Positions 12,116 to 24,305 of a DNA stretch of 64,000 nucleotides are shown here, one piece after another. The notes under the pieces are model-generated. The model saw nothing but the letters and a program-made list of their open reading frames with translations, was not told the DNA's origin and made no database searches. This DNA is from Melampsora larici-populina 98AG31. Its lineage: Eukaryota; Basidiomycota; Pucciniomycetes; Pucciniales; Melampsoraceae. The position numbers were made by a program, and so were the translations under genes. The stretch spans positions 3,159,381 through 3,223,380 of the forward strand of contig NW_006768767.1 of the NCBI RefSeq assembly GCF_000204055.1. Direction: 5' to 3'. Every line of letters begins with the position of its first letter. Positions within the stretch are counted from its first letter, which is position 1.

Positions 12116-15100
12116 ATGCCCCCGAGACGGAGTGCCCGAGGTCCAGCTATACGCATTGAGAAACTTGGTTCCGAAGCCAATCTTCTGCAACGCTTTCGCC
12201 TCGAAATGCCATTCTCTCTTGGACTCCAGGATGATCCATGCCAGGGTTGTGGAGCATTCAGGTGGAGATTAGAGCGAAGACAAAAAGATGCACGTAATTT
12301 ACGTGCAACATTCAATAATTGTTGTCGGCATGGCGACGTCGATTTGCCCATGCGATATTTCCCTCAATTAGTTGATGAACCAGTTCCTCAATTTTTACGA
12401 GCGTTACTTACGGGCAAAGATCCACGTCAGCTGTTTTTGTTCTAAATGCTGGTAATAAAGCACTGAACCTTGGTTGTCTTTTCAGGATCAACGAAATTCC
12501 GTGAAAAGATTCAAAAGTACAATAATGCTCTATCTTTTACTTCCCTTGGTGTAACCCTCGATACCACCGTCTTGAACGACACTGGTCACTACGTATTCTG
12601 GGTTACAGGACAAATCTCACATAATATAACGGCTCTGATGACCCCCGCAGGGGCCGAACCTGGGTTTGCCCAAATCTTCACGTACGGTGGAGGAGGTGAA
12701 GCTGAAGCACATCTCAGAGTTTGAAGGTCTGGCCATAGGCTTGATCCGGATATAATTCTTGAGTTCCAACAATTCATGTATGAACATAACCCGTATGCAA
12801 AAGTCTTCAAATCCGCGAGTGATATCTGTACGGAAGAAAATGTCCGAACTTTAAGAATCAAGACCGTACTAGCTCCCGGATCTGATCATCGATGTTACAA
12901 CCTGCCTACGGCGAACGAAGTTGCTGCGATCATCGATGGCGACGGGCGGGTAGGGGGTCGTCAACGCGACATTGTTCTGGTCCAACAATCGGGTGACCGA
13001 CAAAGCATCTCCGAACTGCATACCGGGTACTTTGCGCTGCGTTATCCTTTGTTATTTCTTTATGGATCACAAATGTGGTCTAACTCTTTTCGAAACCCAA
13101 CTCCCACCAGTACGTTTGTTTCAATATCTAATTGAAAATTGGCAACTGACATGTGATGCTTCATAGATCCAGAAGGCGATTTATCAAATCTGGACTGGTT
13201 CGCGTATTTGCTATTCCAACGGCCAGAGTGGTCTGTAATCTTAGCTTCCGGAAGATTATTCCAAGAATTCACAGTCGATATGTACGTATGCGTGGAGCAT
13301 TCACAACTACAATACCTCAGGTTTCACCAAAAAGAAATCCGAGCTGAGATGTACCATGGAGCAATTGAAGCTTTGGGTAATGAAGTAGAGGACGAGATTG
13401 TTGGACGTAGAATTGTATTGCCTTCAAGTTTTCGAGGCGGTCCGCGACATTTACAACAATTATATCAGGATTCTATGGCTATGGTTGCTGAATATGGAAA
13501 TCCAAGCTTATTCATAACCATGACAGCTAATCCACAATTGTCTGAAATTACCGATCAGCTTGAAGAATACGAAACAGCTGATGATCGACCCGATTTAGTT
13601 GCTTGTGTCTTTTACATAAAGCTCCACGAAATGCTCGATGATCTTACACGACGGAACCGATTAGGAGTCTGCGCGGCTTACGTTTATACCATCGAATTCC
13701 AAAAAAGAGGATTGCCACATTGCCATCTTATCCTTTTCCTAGAACAAAAGTCTCAACCAGTTACTGCTTCCGATATCGATTGTTTAATTTCTTGTCAAAT
13801 ACCAGATCCTGAAAAAGAATCAACACTTTTCCAATTGGTAACTCAGCACATGTTACACGGACCTTGCCGAAAACACAAGTGCTGGGACAAAGAGAGGGAG
13901 ATTTGCACTCGTGGATATCCTCGACCATTTTGCGATGAGACATCAATGCCGGACGATTCATATCCTACTTACAAAAGACCTGATAATGGCCGTTACTGTG
14001 TTTACAAGAATGCTAGGTACGAGAATGGTAGCGTGGTACCATATAATCGTTTCTTGCTTTTGAAATTCCGCTGCCACATTAATGTTGAGGTGGCCGCTAG
14101 CATCAGAGCTATTAAATATCTCTTCAAATATATCTTGAAAGGCAAATCGGGACGAAATCCTTGCATTTGTGAACGCAAGGTTTCTCAGTGCCCCGGAAGG
14201 TGAGACCTTTCTACTATCCTCTCATGAACATGAACTGACACCTTTTCATAGCGGTGTGGCGTCTTCTTAGGTATCCAATTGCCGGTCGATGGCCTCCTGT
14301 ACAATGGCTCGCCTTACACCTAGAAGGAGATCAAATCATATATTTTTACGATGAAGCAGGCTTACGAAGGCAATTAGACACTGGACGAGCAGAGAGGACA
14401 AGCCTCACCGAGTTCTTTCGACTTTGCCAAGAAAATGCTCCTTTGCGTGGATGTGATCGAACAATTAGAAGTTTAAAGTATCAAGACGTTCTGAAATACT
14501 TTGCATGGAATCAAAAAACTAAACAATTAACAACACGAGCTAATGCGACTTTTGCTATAGGAAGGGTCTACTTTGCGAATCTTAAACGAGGCGATGCTTA
14601 TTACTTAAGAATGCTTCTCTCTCACGTTCCTGGTCCAACTTCGTTTCAAGCGCTGAGAACGGTTGATGGGATAGTGTGTAGTACCTTTCGAGAAGCTGCA
14701 GACAAGCATGGATTATTACTCAGTGATCGCCACTATCACGAAAGCCTCACTGAAGCTGCGGCTTGGAAACTGGAATCAGCTCCGACATATGCTAGCATTA
14801 ATACTTTGCCCACAGCTCACCAGCCGACCCGCCTCTCCTGTGGTCAGAACATGTAACCGATCTTTCTGACAATTGTGAGTATCAAAATCAAACAACTCAA
14901 CCCTCACATTATTCCGTCGCGCGAGCAAATTGAGAACTATGGACTTTTACTTACTTTGAAAAATGTATAATCTCAATGGAGTCAACCCTTGAATTGGTTG
15001 GCTTAGCGCCAGTGAACCAAAGACTAATTTTCGAGTTAGGTCTTGCCGATGCAGAACGAACAGATCGTCAAACAGTAACACCTGATGAAAGCGCTCGCAA

Positions 15101-15696
15101 GCACGGGGCAATGATTCAATTACTTACGACGGAGCAAAAAGCAGTCATCAGTCCAATTCTAGAGGCATTGAATAATCAGATCCCATACTTAGCGTTTCTT
15201 GATGGTCCTGGTGGCACAGGGAAAACTTTCGTTTTGAACTGCGTCCTTCACTACTGTAATGCCAACCATGTCCCTTTCCAATCGGTATCAGCAGCAGGAA
15301 TCTCCTCACTTCTGCTGTTAAGAGGTAGGACAGCGCACAGTGCTTTTAAGATACCGATTCCGGTCAATGAGGAGTCAGTATGTGCGGTGTCATCAAGAGA
15401 CAAAGCCGGTTGTAACATGAAGGACATGTGGTTTATCGTCTGGGACAAAGTGGCTATGCAACATAAGCATGCACTGGAGTGCGTCGATCAAACGATTAGA
15501 GATTTGACAGGGGTTGATCTCCCCTTTGGCGGTAAGGTTGTGCTCTTTGCTGGTGACTTCCAACAAACTCTACCAATAGTCAGGCGATCAAACTTAATGA
15601 CTCAAACTGCGGCAACGTTGAAGGCGTCATATCTATGGAACCATGTTGAAAAATTCGCTCTCACTCTCAACATCCGCCTTGGAGGTGCTATGGCGC
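12116..15696 (+). pseudogene. Helitron Rep/helicase, 5' part (interrupted by a transposon)
   Basis: Introns at 12426-12485, 13110-13166 and 14200-14251 connect a Cys/His N-terminal region, a Rep nuclease and a Pif1-type helicase. The Rep HUH motif is GLPHCHLILFLE (His codons at 13718 and 13724) and the two-tyrosine motif is KYLFKYILKG (14115-14141). The Walker A is DGPGGTGKT (15201-15227). Damage seen: TGA at 12722-12724; a frameshift near 14145, after which the frame DEILAFVNARFLSAPEA resumes in another phase; shifts near 14775 and 14810; and Walker B WDE changed to WDK (15441-15449). The frame is then cut at 15696 by the KDZ element and resumes at 30236. This is a rolling-circle transposase that is no longer functional. 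Confidence 0.9.
15689..15696. repeat. Target-site duplication, left copy (TATGGCGC)
   Basis: The octamer abuts the left CACCTG end of the KDZ element and is repeated without change at 30228-30235 beside the right end. It lies in coding sequence of the Helitron helicase. Confidence 0.95.
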
Positions 15697-15990
15697 CACC
15701 TGTGTCCCTTTCATTTTGCCTTATAGTATCCGAAGGTAGAGAAAGTCCTAGCATCGGATACGTTCCGTATATGCCCTTAGATCTAGTGCTAGATCTCAAG
15801 TTAGAACTTTTTTCGATTTTTTTTTCACAAGTCCATTCAGAAGTCTATGTAGATAAACCTCACCACTTCCCCACCAGGTTCACCAATCTCTCACCAGGCT
15901 CACCTGTCCACCAGTAAATCCACCACATATGAAAAGCTCACCAGATCCGCACCACCAGCTCACCAGCTCACCATCCTCACCATAGATACA
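15697..15990 (+). repeat. Left terminal inverted repeat and subterminal CACCAG array
   Basis: About 135 bp match the right end (reverse complement) with few differences. They include a GTATCCGA...TCGGATAC inverted pair and an AGATCTAGTGCTAGATCT palindrome, followed by a T-run and CACAAGTCC. Then come about 150 bp rich in CTCACCAG-type repeats, also mirrored at the right end. Repeated subterminal motifs of this kind often serve as transposase binding sites (inference). Confidence 0.85.
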
Positions 15991-16095
15991 CCGGTTCTTC
16001 ACCAATTCCTGCCACGGTACGCTTTGTGATCACTTCCTCCTCCAGCCCCTCGATTCAACCCTTTCACATCCATCCCACCCAAACCAATTGTCTCG

Positions 16096-17531
16096 ATGCT
16101 AGCACAAACCAACAGCGACACACTATCACCAATGCTACCACCACCACCCATATCGACTCTCCCCAATCCTGATCCAAACGTGACAGAACCTTTCGACCAT
16201 CGCAAACAACTTGACAACTTCGTCAAAGAATTTGCCCCACATCAAGGGTACGGCATCATCATCGGTCACTCTGGACGTGATCCCCATCTTTACTGCAAAT
16301 ACGAATGCCATCGTGGTGGAAAACCCGCCAAGCGAAAGGGCCAAACTGATGCTACCGAGTGTGATCCACCCAAGAAGACCAGATCAATCAAGATCGGATG
16401 CCCCTTCAAGATGAAAGCTACTTTCCACAGAGAACGACGCACCTGGACTCTCCATCACGAGAACACATATCACAATCATGGGCCAATGGAAATGGAAATT
16501 CTAGACATCACACCTAGCATTGCACCAACCTCTGTGAGTCCTGTATACTCTTTAATACAGTATGTACAACACGGGCGAGCTGACAACTTTTGTTCAGCTT
16601 CCAAAGAATGAACAACCACTTTCTCTAGAATCGAGTCACGAACCAAAGAATGTACCTTTAGAGCCTAGTGTTCAATCAAAACTGCTATTGATCAACAATC
16701 GCATCCTATCAATGACAGCCTGCCAACAAGAGGAGATTGTTCAATCAATCCACCAACTACTCGATGCGGTATGTAATGTACCTGAAGATAAGATATCAAC
16801 CACTATTAATGACCCTCATACAGTAAGTCTGCTTCAACAACCTCGTCACCATTTGAATTCTATCCACTAACCAATACCAAACTCCAACCAAAAAGGAAGC
16901 TGCTTTACAAATTCTAGACGAAATGGAACACTTCCAGGACCTCATTCAACTTCGATCTCCTTTGCATGATGAAGATAACGATATCAGCATCACATATCAC
17001 CTTGAAGAAGAAAAATCACCTACTAGGCCCAACAGAATCAATATTGATGCTCTCAACATCACACTTACCAACAATCAGCCACTTATGAACGACCAGCCAT
17101 CCTTGAATTCAATAGACTCTTTTATATATGAAGATCTCCTTCAGACTACATCTCTACAACCAGGTGCCCAGACCAATTGTCAGGATCTCGATGTAACATG
17201 TGACATTGATGTTAATGCTGTTGCCAAAGAACACGAATCTTCAAGCCATGAAAATGCGACAAATATCAACCAGGAGGCCCATGTCTCCACCACACTACCT
17301 CTACCTACCCCATCGATTAACAATGAACCACATCCACTCCGCCCTGTTGAAAAGTCATCGCATGTTCCTATCCCATCCACTAGATCCACTATCAAGAACA
17401 ATGCAAGTGTATCACCCTGTTGAACCCGAAGTAAAGTAGACCTTGTGACAGGAGTTGCAGCGCAGAGTGGCGTCAAACGCACTCAACTAACCAGAACCGC
17501 CAGCACTCTCAGTGCAAAGAAACGCAAATGA
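16096..17531 (+). pseudogene. FAR1-like zinc-binding protein carried by the KDZ element
   Basis: Exons are 16096-16533, 16598-16822 and 16896-17531, all in phase (433 codons). Residues about 40-140 show the FAR1/WRKY-GCM1 type pattern: a YGIIIGHSG start, two early Cys (YCKYECHRGG), then GCPFKMKA, WTL and the HNHGP end, which together supply a CCHC zinc site used for DNA binding in MULE-derived proteins. The rest is polar and acidic. An in-frame TGA lies at 17421-17423; past it the frame stays open for 35 codons to a basic tail (SAKKRK) and a second TGA at 17529. The stop is likely a CGA-to-TGA change. Losing only the tail would remove the nuclear signal but leave the zinc domain. Confidence 0.75.
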
Positions 17532-18518
17532 TGTGTAGATTTTCTCAACTAAACATGTTTGTAGTTTTGTAGTCACATATGTTGCTAACTATAACCTACC
17601 AAGTTATGCTCGTCTCCAAGTTCTTGCTCGTTTTATTAATAAGTGCAATAAAACGACTCTGCGTCGTCGTGAATAAGACAAATAATTTGGAATTTAGGCG
17701 CAACATGCCTTGAGCAACCTTAACCACAGATGAAAGCTTAAAATTCAACCTTATGTTCACCACTTCAAGTCATAAGTAACGCAAAAAAAGAAAAACAATT
17801 CCATTCAGTAAAAAACAAGTAGTCGGCAGCTAGCAGAGTGAGTCTCAAGAACAAAACGAGTGCACAGCAAATATCACACTCTGATATTTAGCAGAACAAT
17901 CACATCTCAGTGTGATTCTCAAAAAGTCGAATTGCAAATAACCACTGATATGACCAATGATATGTATATCAAATTGTACAATTTGACCAATTTGAAAGGC
18001 AAGTTATAAACATTCTATATTTGCTGTGTTTACTTTTCAGTTAATTCAATTAGATCAGGTACCTATCTCAGTGCGATTCTCAAAAAGTCAAATGGCCAAA
18101 ATTGAATGGTATGTACATCAGATTGCACAGACTAATATTTGACCAATTTAAATGTTTTTAGTCTCTGTCTGTACTTTTTCCGCCATTCAATAAGAACTTA
18201 TTGCTGTTCATCTCTTGTGATTTTGTTGATTTGTTTTCACTTTTTTGTTTATTATTGATTATAATACAACAAATCAGTCTTATTTTATATGTGTACACAC
18301 TTTTTTTCATCTGTGAGAACTTAGGGGTGAAGGAGAAGGATTTGAAAGAAAATGATTTGTAATGGCTGTATTCAAAATTTGTACAGGTACACTAGATCCA
18401 AAAGGTACACTAGATCCCAACCTATTTCATCTTTGGTGGCGCAATTGACTTTTTCACCTACCGCAGTTAGACTTTTTTCACCTTCACCTTGCATCCACAC
18501 ATTCCCCATCTGTTACTC
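17532..18518. other. Spacer between FAR1-like and transposase genes
   Basis: AT-rich with no exon recognised. A 22-bp phrase (ATCTCAGTGYGATTCTCAAA type) occurs twice, near 17905 and 18065, each followed by similar AATTG/ATATGTA text, so it holds a degenerate direct repeat of about 160 bp. The transposase promoter should lie here. Confidence 0.4.
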
Positions 18519-21500
18519 ATGGCACCAAACCCGAAACCATACAAGCCTCTCAAAAATAGGAAGCTGCCGGCCACTGGCTTACAGGCGGACTTTCGAAAGC
18601 AGGAGGAGCAAGACGTGAAGGAGATGGAGCAAGTACGTCCACCACCGACAAATGCCCACCCTCTTTTGGACCCCGTCACTCACCATAACGGCCAAGGCAA
18701 TGTTGAAAATGATCAAATTGACGTTGACAATAATCAAATGGATGGACCTGCTCCTGACGATGGCGATTGGAGAGATGTTGAAGAAGATGTTGAAGAATTC
18801 AATAATCATTTATCAGAAGAGCATAGACAAATTATTGCCGCACTCAACTCAACTCTGTATCAAAGCAAAAGGCTAGAATATGAAGCCAAATGGGTAAGTG
18901 CTGTTGAGGCAATGGTTGATGTTTATATTATAGCGCGAAAAAATACTAGAAATTGGGGAGACGGGGTACTTTGGAAACACGATTATAAAGTGTCATGTCA
19001 GTGTGCACGGCCGTCACGTGTAGTTACCTTAGTGGACATTCACAGTATGTTTAATTTCTCTAGATGTTCAAGATCTAGACTGAGAACGACATGTTCTAGC
19101 TCGCAGGAAGGTATCAATAAACTTTTGCACCTGCCAACCCAATGCTGTCCGGCTTATTCAGATGGGATACTTTCCAGCTTCACCGTCTTTTCCTCGAACT
19201 GCTTTCTCAATCCGGCTGCTGTTATTGCATCATATCCTGTGGAAATACTGTAGTGTCCGAATGCAAGGGTTCGCTCTGGCTCTTGATGAATACCTTGACA
19301 CCCACAATCCACTGATGCTGAGTACCAAGACTGGTCGAGTGAGCAGGGGTTCATTGATTAAATTGTTATATTGATGCTGATTAGGTTACATTTGTGCACT
19401 TTAGCCCCGTCAATGGCGGAAGCCACTGACAGCCGCAGTCACAGCCCATCGACAAGTGCTCAGTTTGATACGCCAGAAATGCAATCATCACAACTTGACC
19501 AGCTTGCCAGCAACTGCCCGCGTTGCTTTGGTCCGCCAGTGGACAAAACTACTGACCCAGATGAACCGCACATCATAGTATGCGTTGATGGGAACTTTCA
19601 ACATCGCCGTCACCAGGCTGCAAGCCATGAGATACCAGGTCATAAACCACCAACACCGGAGCTCTTCATGGATCCGGAACGTGTTGAAAAGATGGCTGAG
19701 TCAATGGCTGGCGGTCCTAGACGTCGTAACCCACAATTAGATGAACTCGTAGTAAGTTCTCAATGCTGTGTGATGAACCCCAATACGCGCAACTGTGTAC
19801 TCTAAATGCTATTGTTTATTGGAATAGGATCCCTGTTCCGATAAACATACAGCAGCCGACGATGTTAGGGGAAAGAAATCATGGCCCGGGATGGATGAGA
19901 CCGGGTTGCTGGTCATGGCATGTCGCCACGATCACATCTTAAGATTTGTGAACCTTGTACAAACTGGAGAAAAGCTCGTAGAATTTTATTAAGTTCATGT
20001 TTTTGTTACATATTGATTGACTGTTTCTTTTCAATAACACAGGAGTCACTACGCACTTACTCTTATTGACTGAATTCTAGAAGTAACTTCGGATCATCCA
20101 GATGGGGCTCGTCAAGTTGGAATACTTTATGATATAGGTTGTAACATTGAAAAAGGAATTTTGAAGGTGATTCCGCTTTTTTGTTGTTGTTTGGTTTTTC
20201 AAACAATTTAATCCCACACAGGATCACTAACTGCATTATAGCGGAAACAATTCTCTGCCGAGCGTGCTGCTGGGCGCTTAAAGTTTGGCACAAGCGTCTT
20301 CCACGCTTATGTGCATGAATGGCTATGCCAATTGGACTATAACCCTTGCCTCAACAAGGGTTGGGGTCTCTCAGACGGTGAAGGGTCTGAGCGTGTGTGG
20401 TGGGCTCTTATAGTCCTAATTGCAATGCTTCGATACGCTACTAAGCAGAATCGACTGGTTGCTCTGAATGACCGTGGACTCCATCACAATGAAAAGGCCC
20501 TGTTCAACACGAGTAAGTTATTTTGCACATGTAATGTCATTGTTTGGCCACACAACTGACCTCAGAAAAATGTTCGCACAGTGTTGGGTGTGCTCTCCTG
20601 GACCACCAAGGTAGAGACAAGGTTGATCAAATCCTCTGCGATGCTTTCTGATTTGGCCAAATCAGATCGTAAGTATACCACCAACTTCTTTGAGCAACAA
20701 TGGGAGAGGCAGCAAAATATTCAGCAAAACATCATCAATGCCCCTACACGCAGACTCAAAGAAAGAATGAGTGTTCTATTGGATCTTGAGGAAGATTTAA
20801 TTGAGGCACGGTTTGTAAAACACTTATCAAATGCACAATGCTAGACTTTAACTAATGTGGTCAATCTTTAGTAATACCCTGGCGCTTTTGGAAGCAGGGA
20901 CAGCCCCTCTACGGACTCAAGAGCAACAGCACGAGCTTTTGGACTTGCCCAGAACTCTTACCCAACTGGAGAACAAGATACAAAATGTAGCTAATGAGTT
21001 GGGCTCCCAACAGTTTCGAGAGCTGACTGGAACAACCGGTCAGTCTAGCTTCAACAAAAAACACGCCAGTTGCTTACCTCGTACTATTGAGTAACAGACG
21101 ATCGAGCTAAACCTAGGATGTTACTCCAAATTGCAAAGTCAAAGATGTACGGCGCAAAGGTTGATTGCATTGAAATGCAATGTCGAGCGGATGGCACTAC
21201 AGGTCAGAGTATATAATGCCTTGGAAGAGCCACAAAACTACGATAGTCTGACCACTTTCTAATCACACTATATAATCATATAAGCAGACCAAAGAAATCG
21301 AGCGCGATATCAGGGTCTTGCCTCTGACAAGAACAAAAAATTAGCCTGCCGTCACAGGACTTACCTACGACATGCAACTTGCTACAACGATACTTTCCGT
21401 CCAGCCACCTTGATCGAAACACCTTCTTTTGACTCTGTAAATAGAATGGACATTGGCAACCCATTTTGGGAAATAGCTGACCTAGCTCATCCTAATGAAG

Positions 21501-22019
21501 ACTGGGCTGTGGACCCACAGACTAAATCCGGAATTGATGCATGGCGGACTCAACGAAGCGCGTGCGAGGAGATGAGAAGAATCGGTCGAGAGCTTTGACA
21601 GCAATTGCAATGGGCGTTAGTATATTCAGCAAAGGTAAAAGAGCTTGAACATAACAGTAAGCCTCCTTTTCAATACCAAGCCCAGAGATTAAATGTAGTA
21701 GCTAATCATCCTCAAAGGTATTGATCCAGTGACATTGGCACTTCAACTGGGTATAGAAAAACGGTCATGCAAACTTTGGATAATGTGGAAATGGGGAATT
21801 GAAGATGTGATGTCTCGGACAGCACTTTATCTTCAGCTTCCAGGCGGTTTTGATCGTGACTTGTTATCAAAGTGGCATGCTTTGGTCAATTCATGCCCTG
21901 GCCAATGGGCTGAAATGATTGGTATACCTAATGAGATGGATGATGATGATGCGGACGACGCATTATTGGATGTAGACCTCCTTGAGGATCTTGTTGGAAA
22001 TCTCCAAATTGTATCGTAG
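18519..22019 (+). pseudogene. KDZ-superfamily transposase
   Basis: Multi-exon RNase-H-fold transposase starting at ATG 18519 (MAPNPKPYKP). Family blocks appear in order: an acidic N-terminus, a C-x-C start (CQCARP), MGYFPASPSFPRTAFS, CPRCFGPP, the catalytic VDGNFQHRR (Asp at 19587-19589), DETGLLVMACRHDHIL, GILYDIGCNIEK, SVFHAYVHEWLCQLDYNP and SDGEGSERVWW. It ends in an acidic C-terminus at TAG 22017-22019. Introns with GT-AG ends are visible at several places, for example 20514 to 20580. Lesions: TGA at 20071-20073 within HYALTLID.ILEVTS, and exons 1 and 2 (near 19045-19110) do not join in phase. Transposition now probably depends on a copy elsewhere. Confidence 0.85.
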
Positions 22020-22260
22020 ATTTATCCATAGATTTGAAAGACCCATAGCCATTCCACTTTGTAATTTCTGTTACAGTAGTGTTGTTTTTTATATTTCCTT
22101 ATACAATACTTTCAAATGCTTTATTTTCCTACTTCAAACATTATTGGATAAAACAAGATGCTGTACATGCTATTCCTTGATGGTGTGATAAGTCAAGCAG
22201 CGATGCATTTTCCATAATGATGGCTGTCATTGTCCTCATTGGAACTAATTTGAACCATGG

Positions 22261-22307
22261 TATACCGTGAAGTCAAAAGCCCCTTGTGCTTTGGACTTCA
22301 CGGTATA
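22261..22307. other. 20-bp stem hairpin downstream of the transposase
   Basis: Arms TATACCGTGAAGTCAAAAGC and its complement (19 of 20 paired) surround a 7-nt loop CCCTTGT. It lies 240 nt past the transposase stop. It could be an RNA structure at the mRNA end or a small-RNA source; no homologue is known to me. Confidence 0.6.
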
Positions 22308-22494
22308 ACATGAGGTTGGTCCAACTTCCAGTACGCATATTTGGATATGCCCATAGATTCAAATCGACTATATCATATTTGAATATACTTGTCAACATGT
22401 GAACAACTTGTCATCACTCAGAGTATAGTCTGCCAGCATGACTCCAATCAATATACCAAGGTATATATTGGGTGTTATATGTATCCCTGCTTTG

Positions 22495-22572
22495 GGCTTT
22501 GGTATGTATATTTTCATTACCTTGTGCAAGCAAAAGTATGTATATTTTCATTACCTTATGCAAGCAAAAAGT
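22495..22572. repeat. Tandem duplication, about 34-bp unit
   Basis: The phrase TATGTATATTTTCATTACCT followed by (TG/AT)TGCAAGCAAAA occurs twice back to back. Confidence 0.7.
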
Positions 22573-23329
22573 TATCTTACGCACCCAAATGGGTTATCAT
22601 ATGGTTATGACAAGTGATTGATTGTCTGAAATCAATTCACTTGACATTATACATTACCATATCATATATGTTACGCACACATGATAGTAAAAAGTCAAAA
22701 GACATCATGACAAAGATCATAGCGCTATAACAAGTTGAAGTATATCAGTATATGTCTTTAGGTATATTCTCATCAAGAGTTCTTGTGCAAGAACATCAAG
22801 TCATCATTATAGTGTATGCACATCAACCTACAGCCAATTAAGTCATCAGTATGGCGTACATGCAAGCCATCAGTATAGCATACAAGAGCAATGGTTAAGG
22901 AATTAACTCACACATGTTTATAAACAGCCAAGAAAGATCATGAATCACCTGAAAATCTGAGTCAATGACTTGTTCTTATCCAAATACCTGAGATAAGACT
23001 GACTTGACACCAATTGATAGAAGAAATTTACTGGTATATTGTCTTGGTGGGATTCCATCCAGAAATAATTAACAGAGCTCCACACAAGTCCCAATGAACA
23101 GACCCCTGCATTACAAAAATGTCCACCAAGCAAATTGATGGTTCCGTTGCATTCTTATACACTTGTGTAGAATGTTGGACCAAGTCCTCCAATGAAATCA
23201 GTGTTTCATCTGACTCTGACAATAACCATGATGCTTAACTTCTTGAAGTGCATAATATAATCAACTGATGTTGACAAATATCCCAATACTTATGACTTGT
23301 TACTTTATTGGCATGCCTATATATCCTTC

Positions 23330-23965
23330 AAGTACAGTAGAAACTTACTTGACTAATTTAGACAAACATCATAGTAGGTACAAGTTGTGCAAATATGACT
23401 TCTTCAAAAAACTTACTTGACTAATGTCTTCTGCAAATATCAATTCTCAACTTGTGTAAATATCTTTTCTTGAAGTGGGGTATGATATTTGTCTACATTA
23501 GTGGATTATAATGTAGACAAATATAGGTACACATCCTCTGTTTGCCTTGTGCAAACCAAACTCAGTCTTTACTTTGGTAAAAGAAAACAAGTCATATACA
23601 ATACTTCACAAAACATTAATTTTATCAATACATAAGAATATATACATTGACTTGCAAAAAAGTTCATCAGGACAGGTTGAGAGAGAAATAAATATAACTT
23701 CTTAAATCCCAGTATAAAATTACTCAACTGATGTAGACAAATATAATAGTAGGTACAACTTGTGCAAATATAACTCCTTAAAGTCTAGTATAAAGTAAAA
23801 GTTACTGGACTAATGTCTTGTGCAAATATCACTTCTTAAAGGTGAGTATAAAGTTACTTGAAGAATGTAGACAATTATCTTAGTAGGTACATATATTCTG
23901 ATCAACTTGTGCAAATGTCACTTCTTAAAGTGGAGTATAAATTTACTGGTCATGATAGGTACACA
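23330..23965. repeat. Degenerate tandem array in the KDZ element
   Basis: About six diverged copies of a 75-100 bp unit. Recurring pieces are ACTTGTGCAAATAT, ACTTCTTAAAGT, AGTATAAA.TTACT, GACTAATGTAGACAAATAT and TAGTAGGTAC, always in the same order and orientation. The array sits between the convergent transposase and TET/JBP genes and contains no reading frame. Confidence 0.75.
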
Positions 23966-23995
23966 TTCTGATACTGTGACAAAATATTAATTTTA

Positions 23996-24032
23996 CCCAT
24001 AGATGAGAATATATAGAATTCTCATCTATGGG
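23996..24032. terminator. 15-bp perfect hairpin before the TET/JBP 3' end
   Basis: CCCATAGATGAGAAT and its exact complement are separated by 7 nt. It lies between the convergent transposase and dioxygenase genes. A transcript-end role is only a guess from position. Confidence 0.45.
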
Positions 24033-24305
24033 AATCAGGAGAACATCAACAACTTTGCAGAATACAGGGACAATGTTATTTATTTCGGAAGCATCTGAAA
24101 TACCATAAGGTAAATAGACAGTGAAATATGTTGAACCCAAATCTTTGGACTGATACAAGAAAACGCATATGAAATTCAATGGCAGGAAAGCAAACATTTG
24201 GAGACAACAACAATCTCATTGAAATGAGAAACAGGTGACACCAAAACACTACAAACAACTCTAACATAGATGGAATATGTAACGATTTAGAAATAAACTA
24301 CAGTG

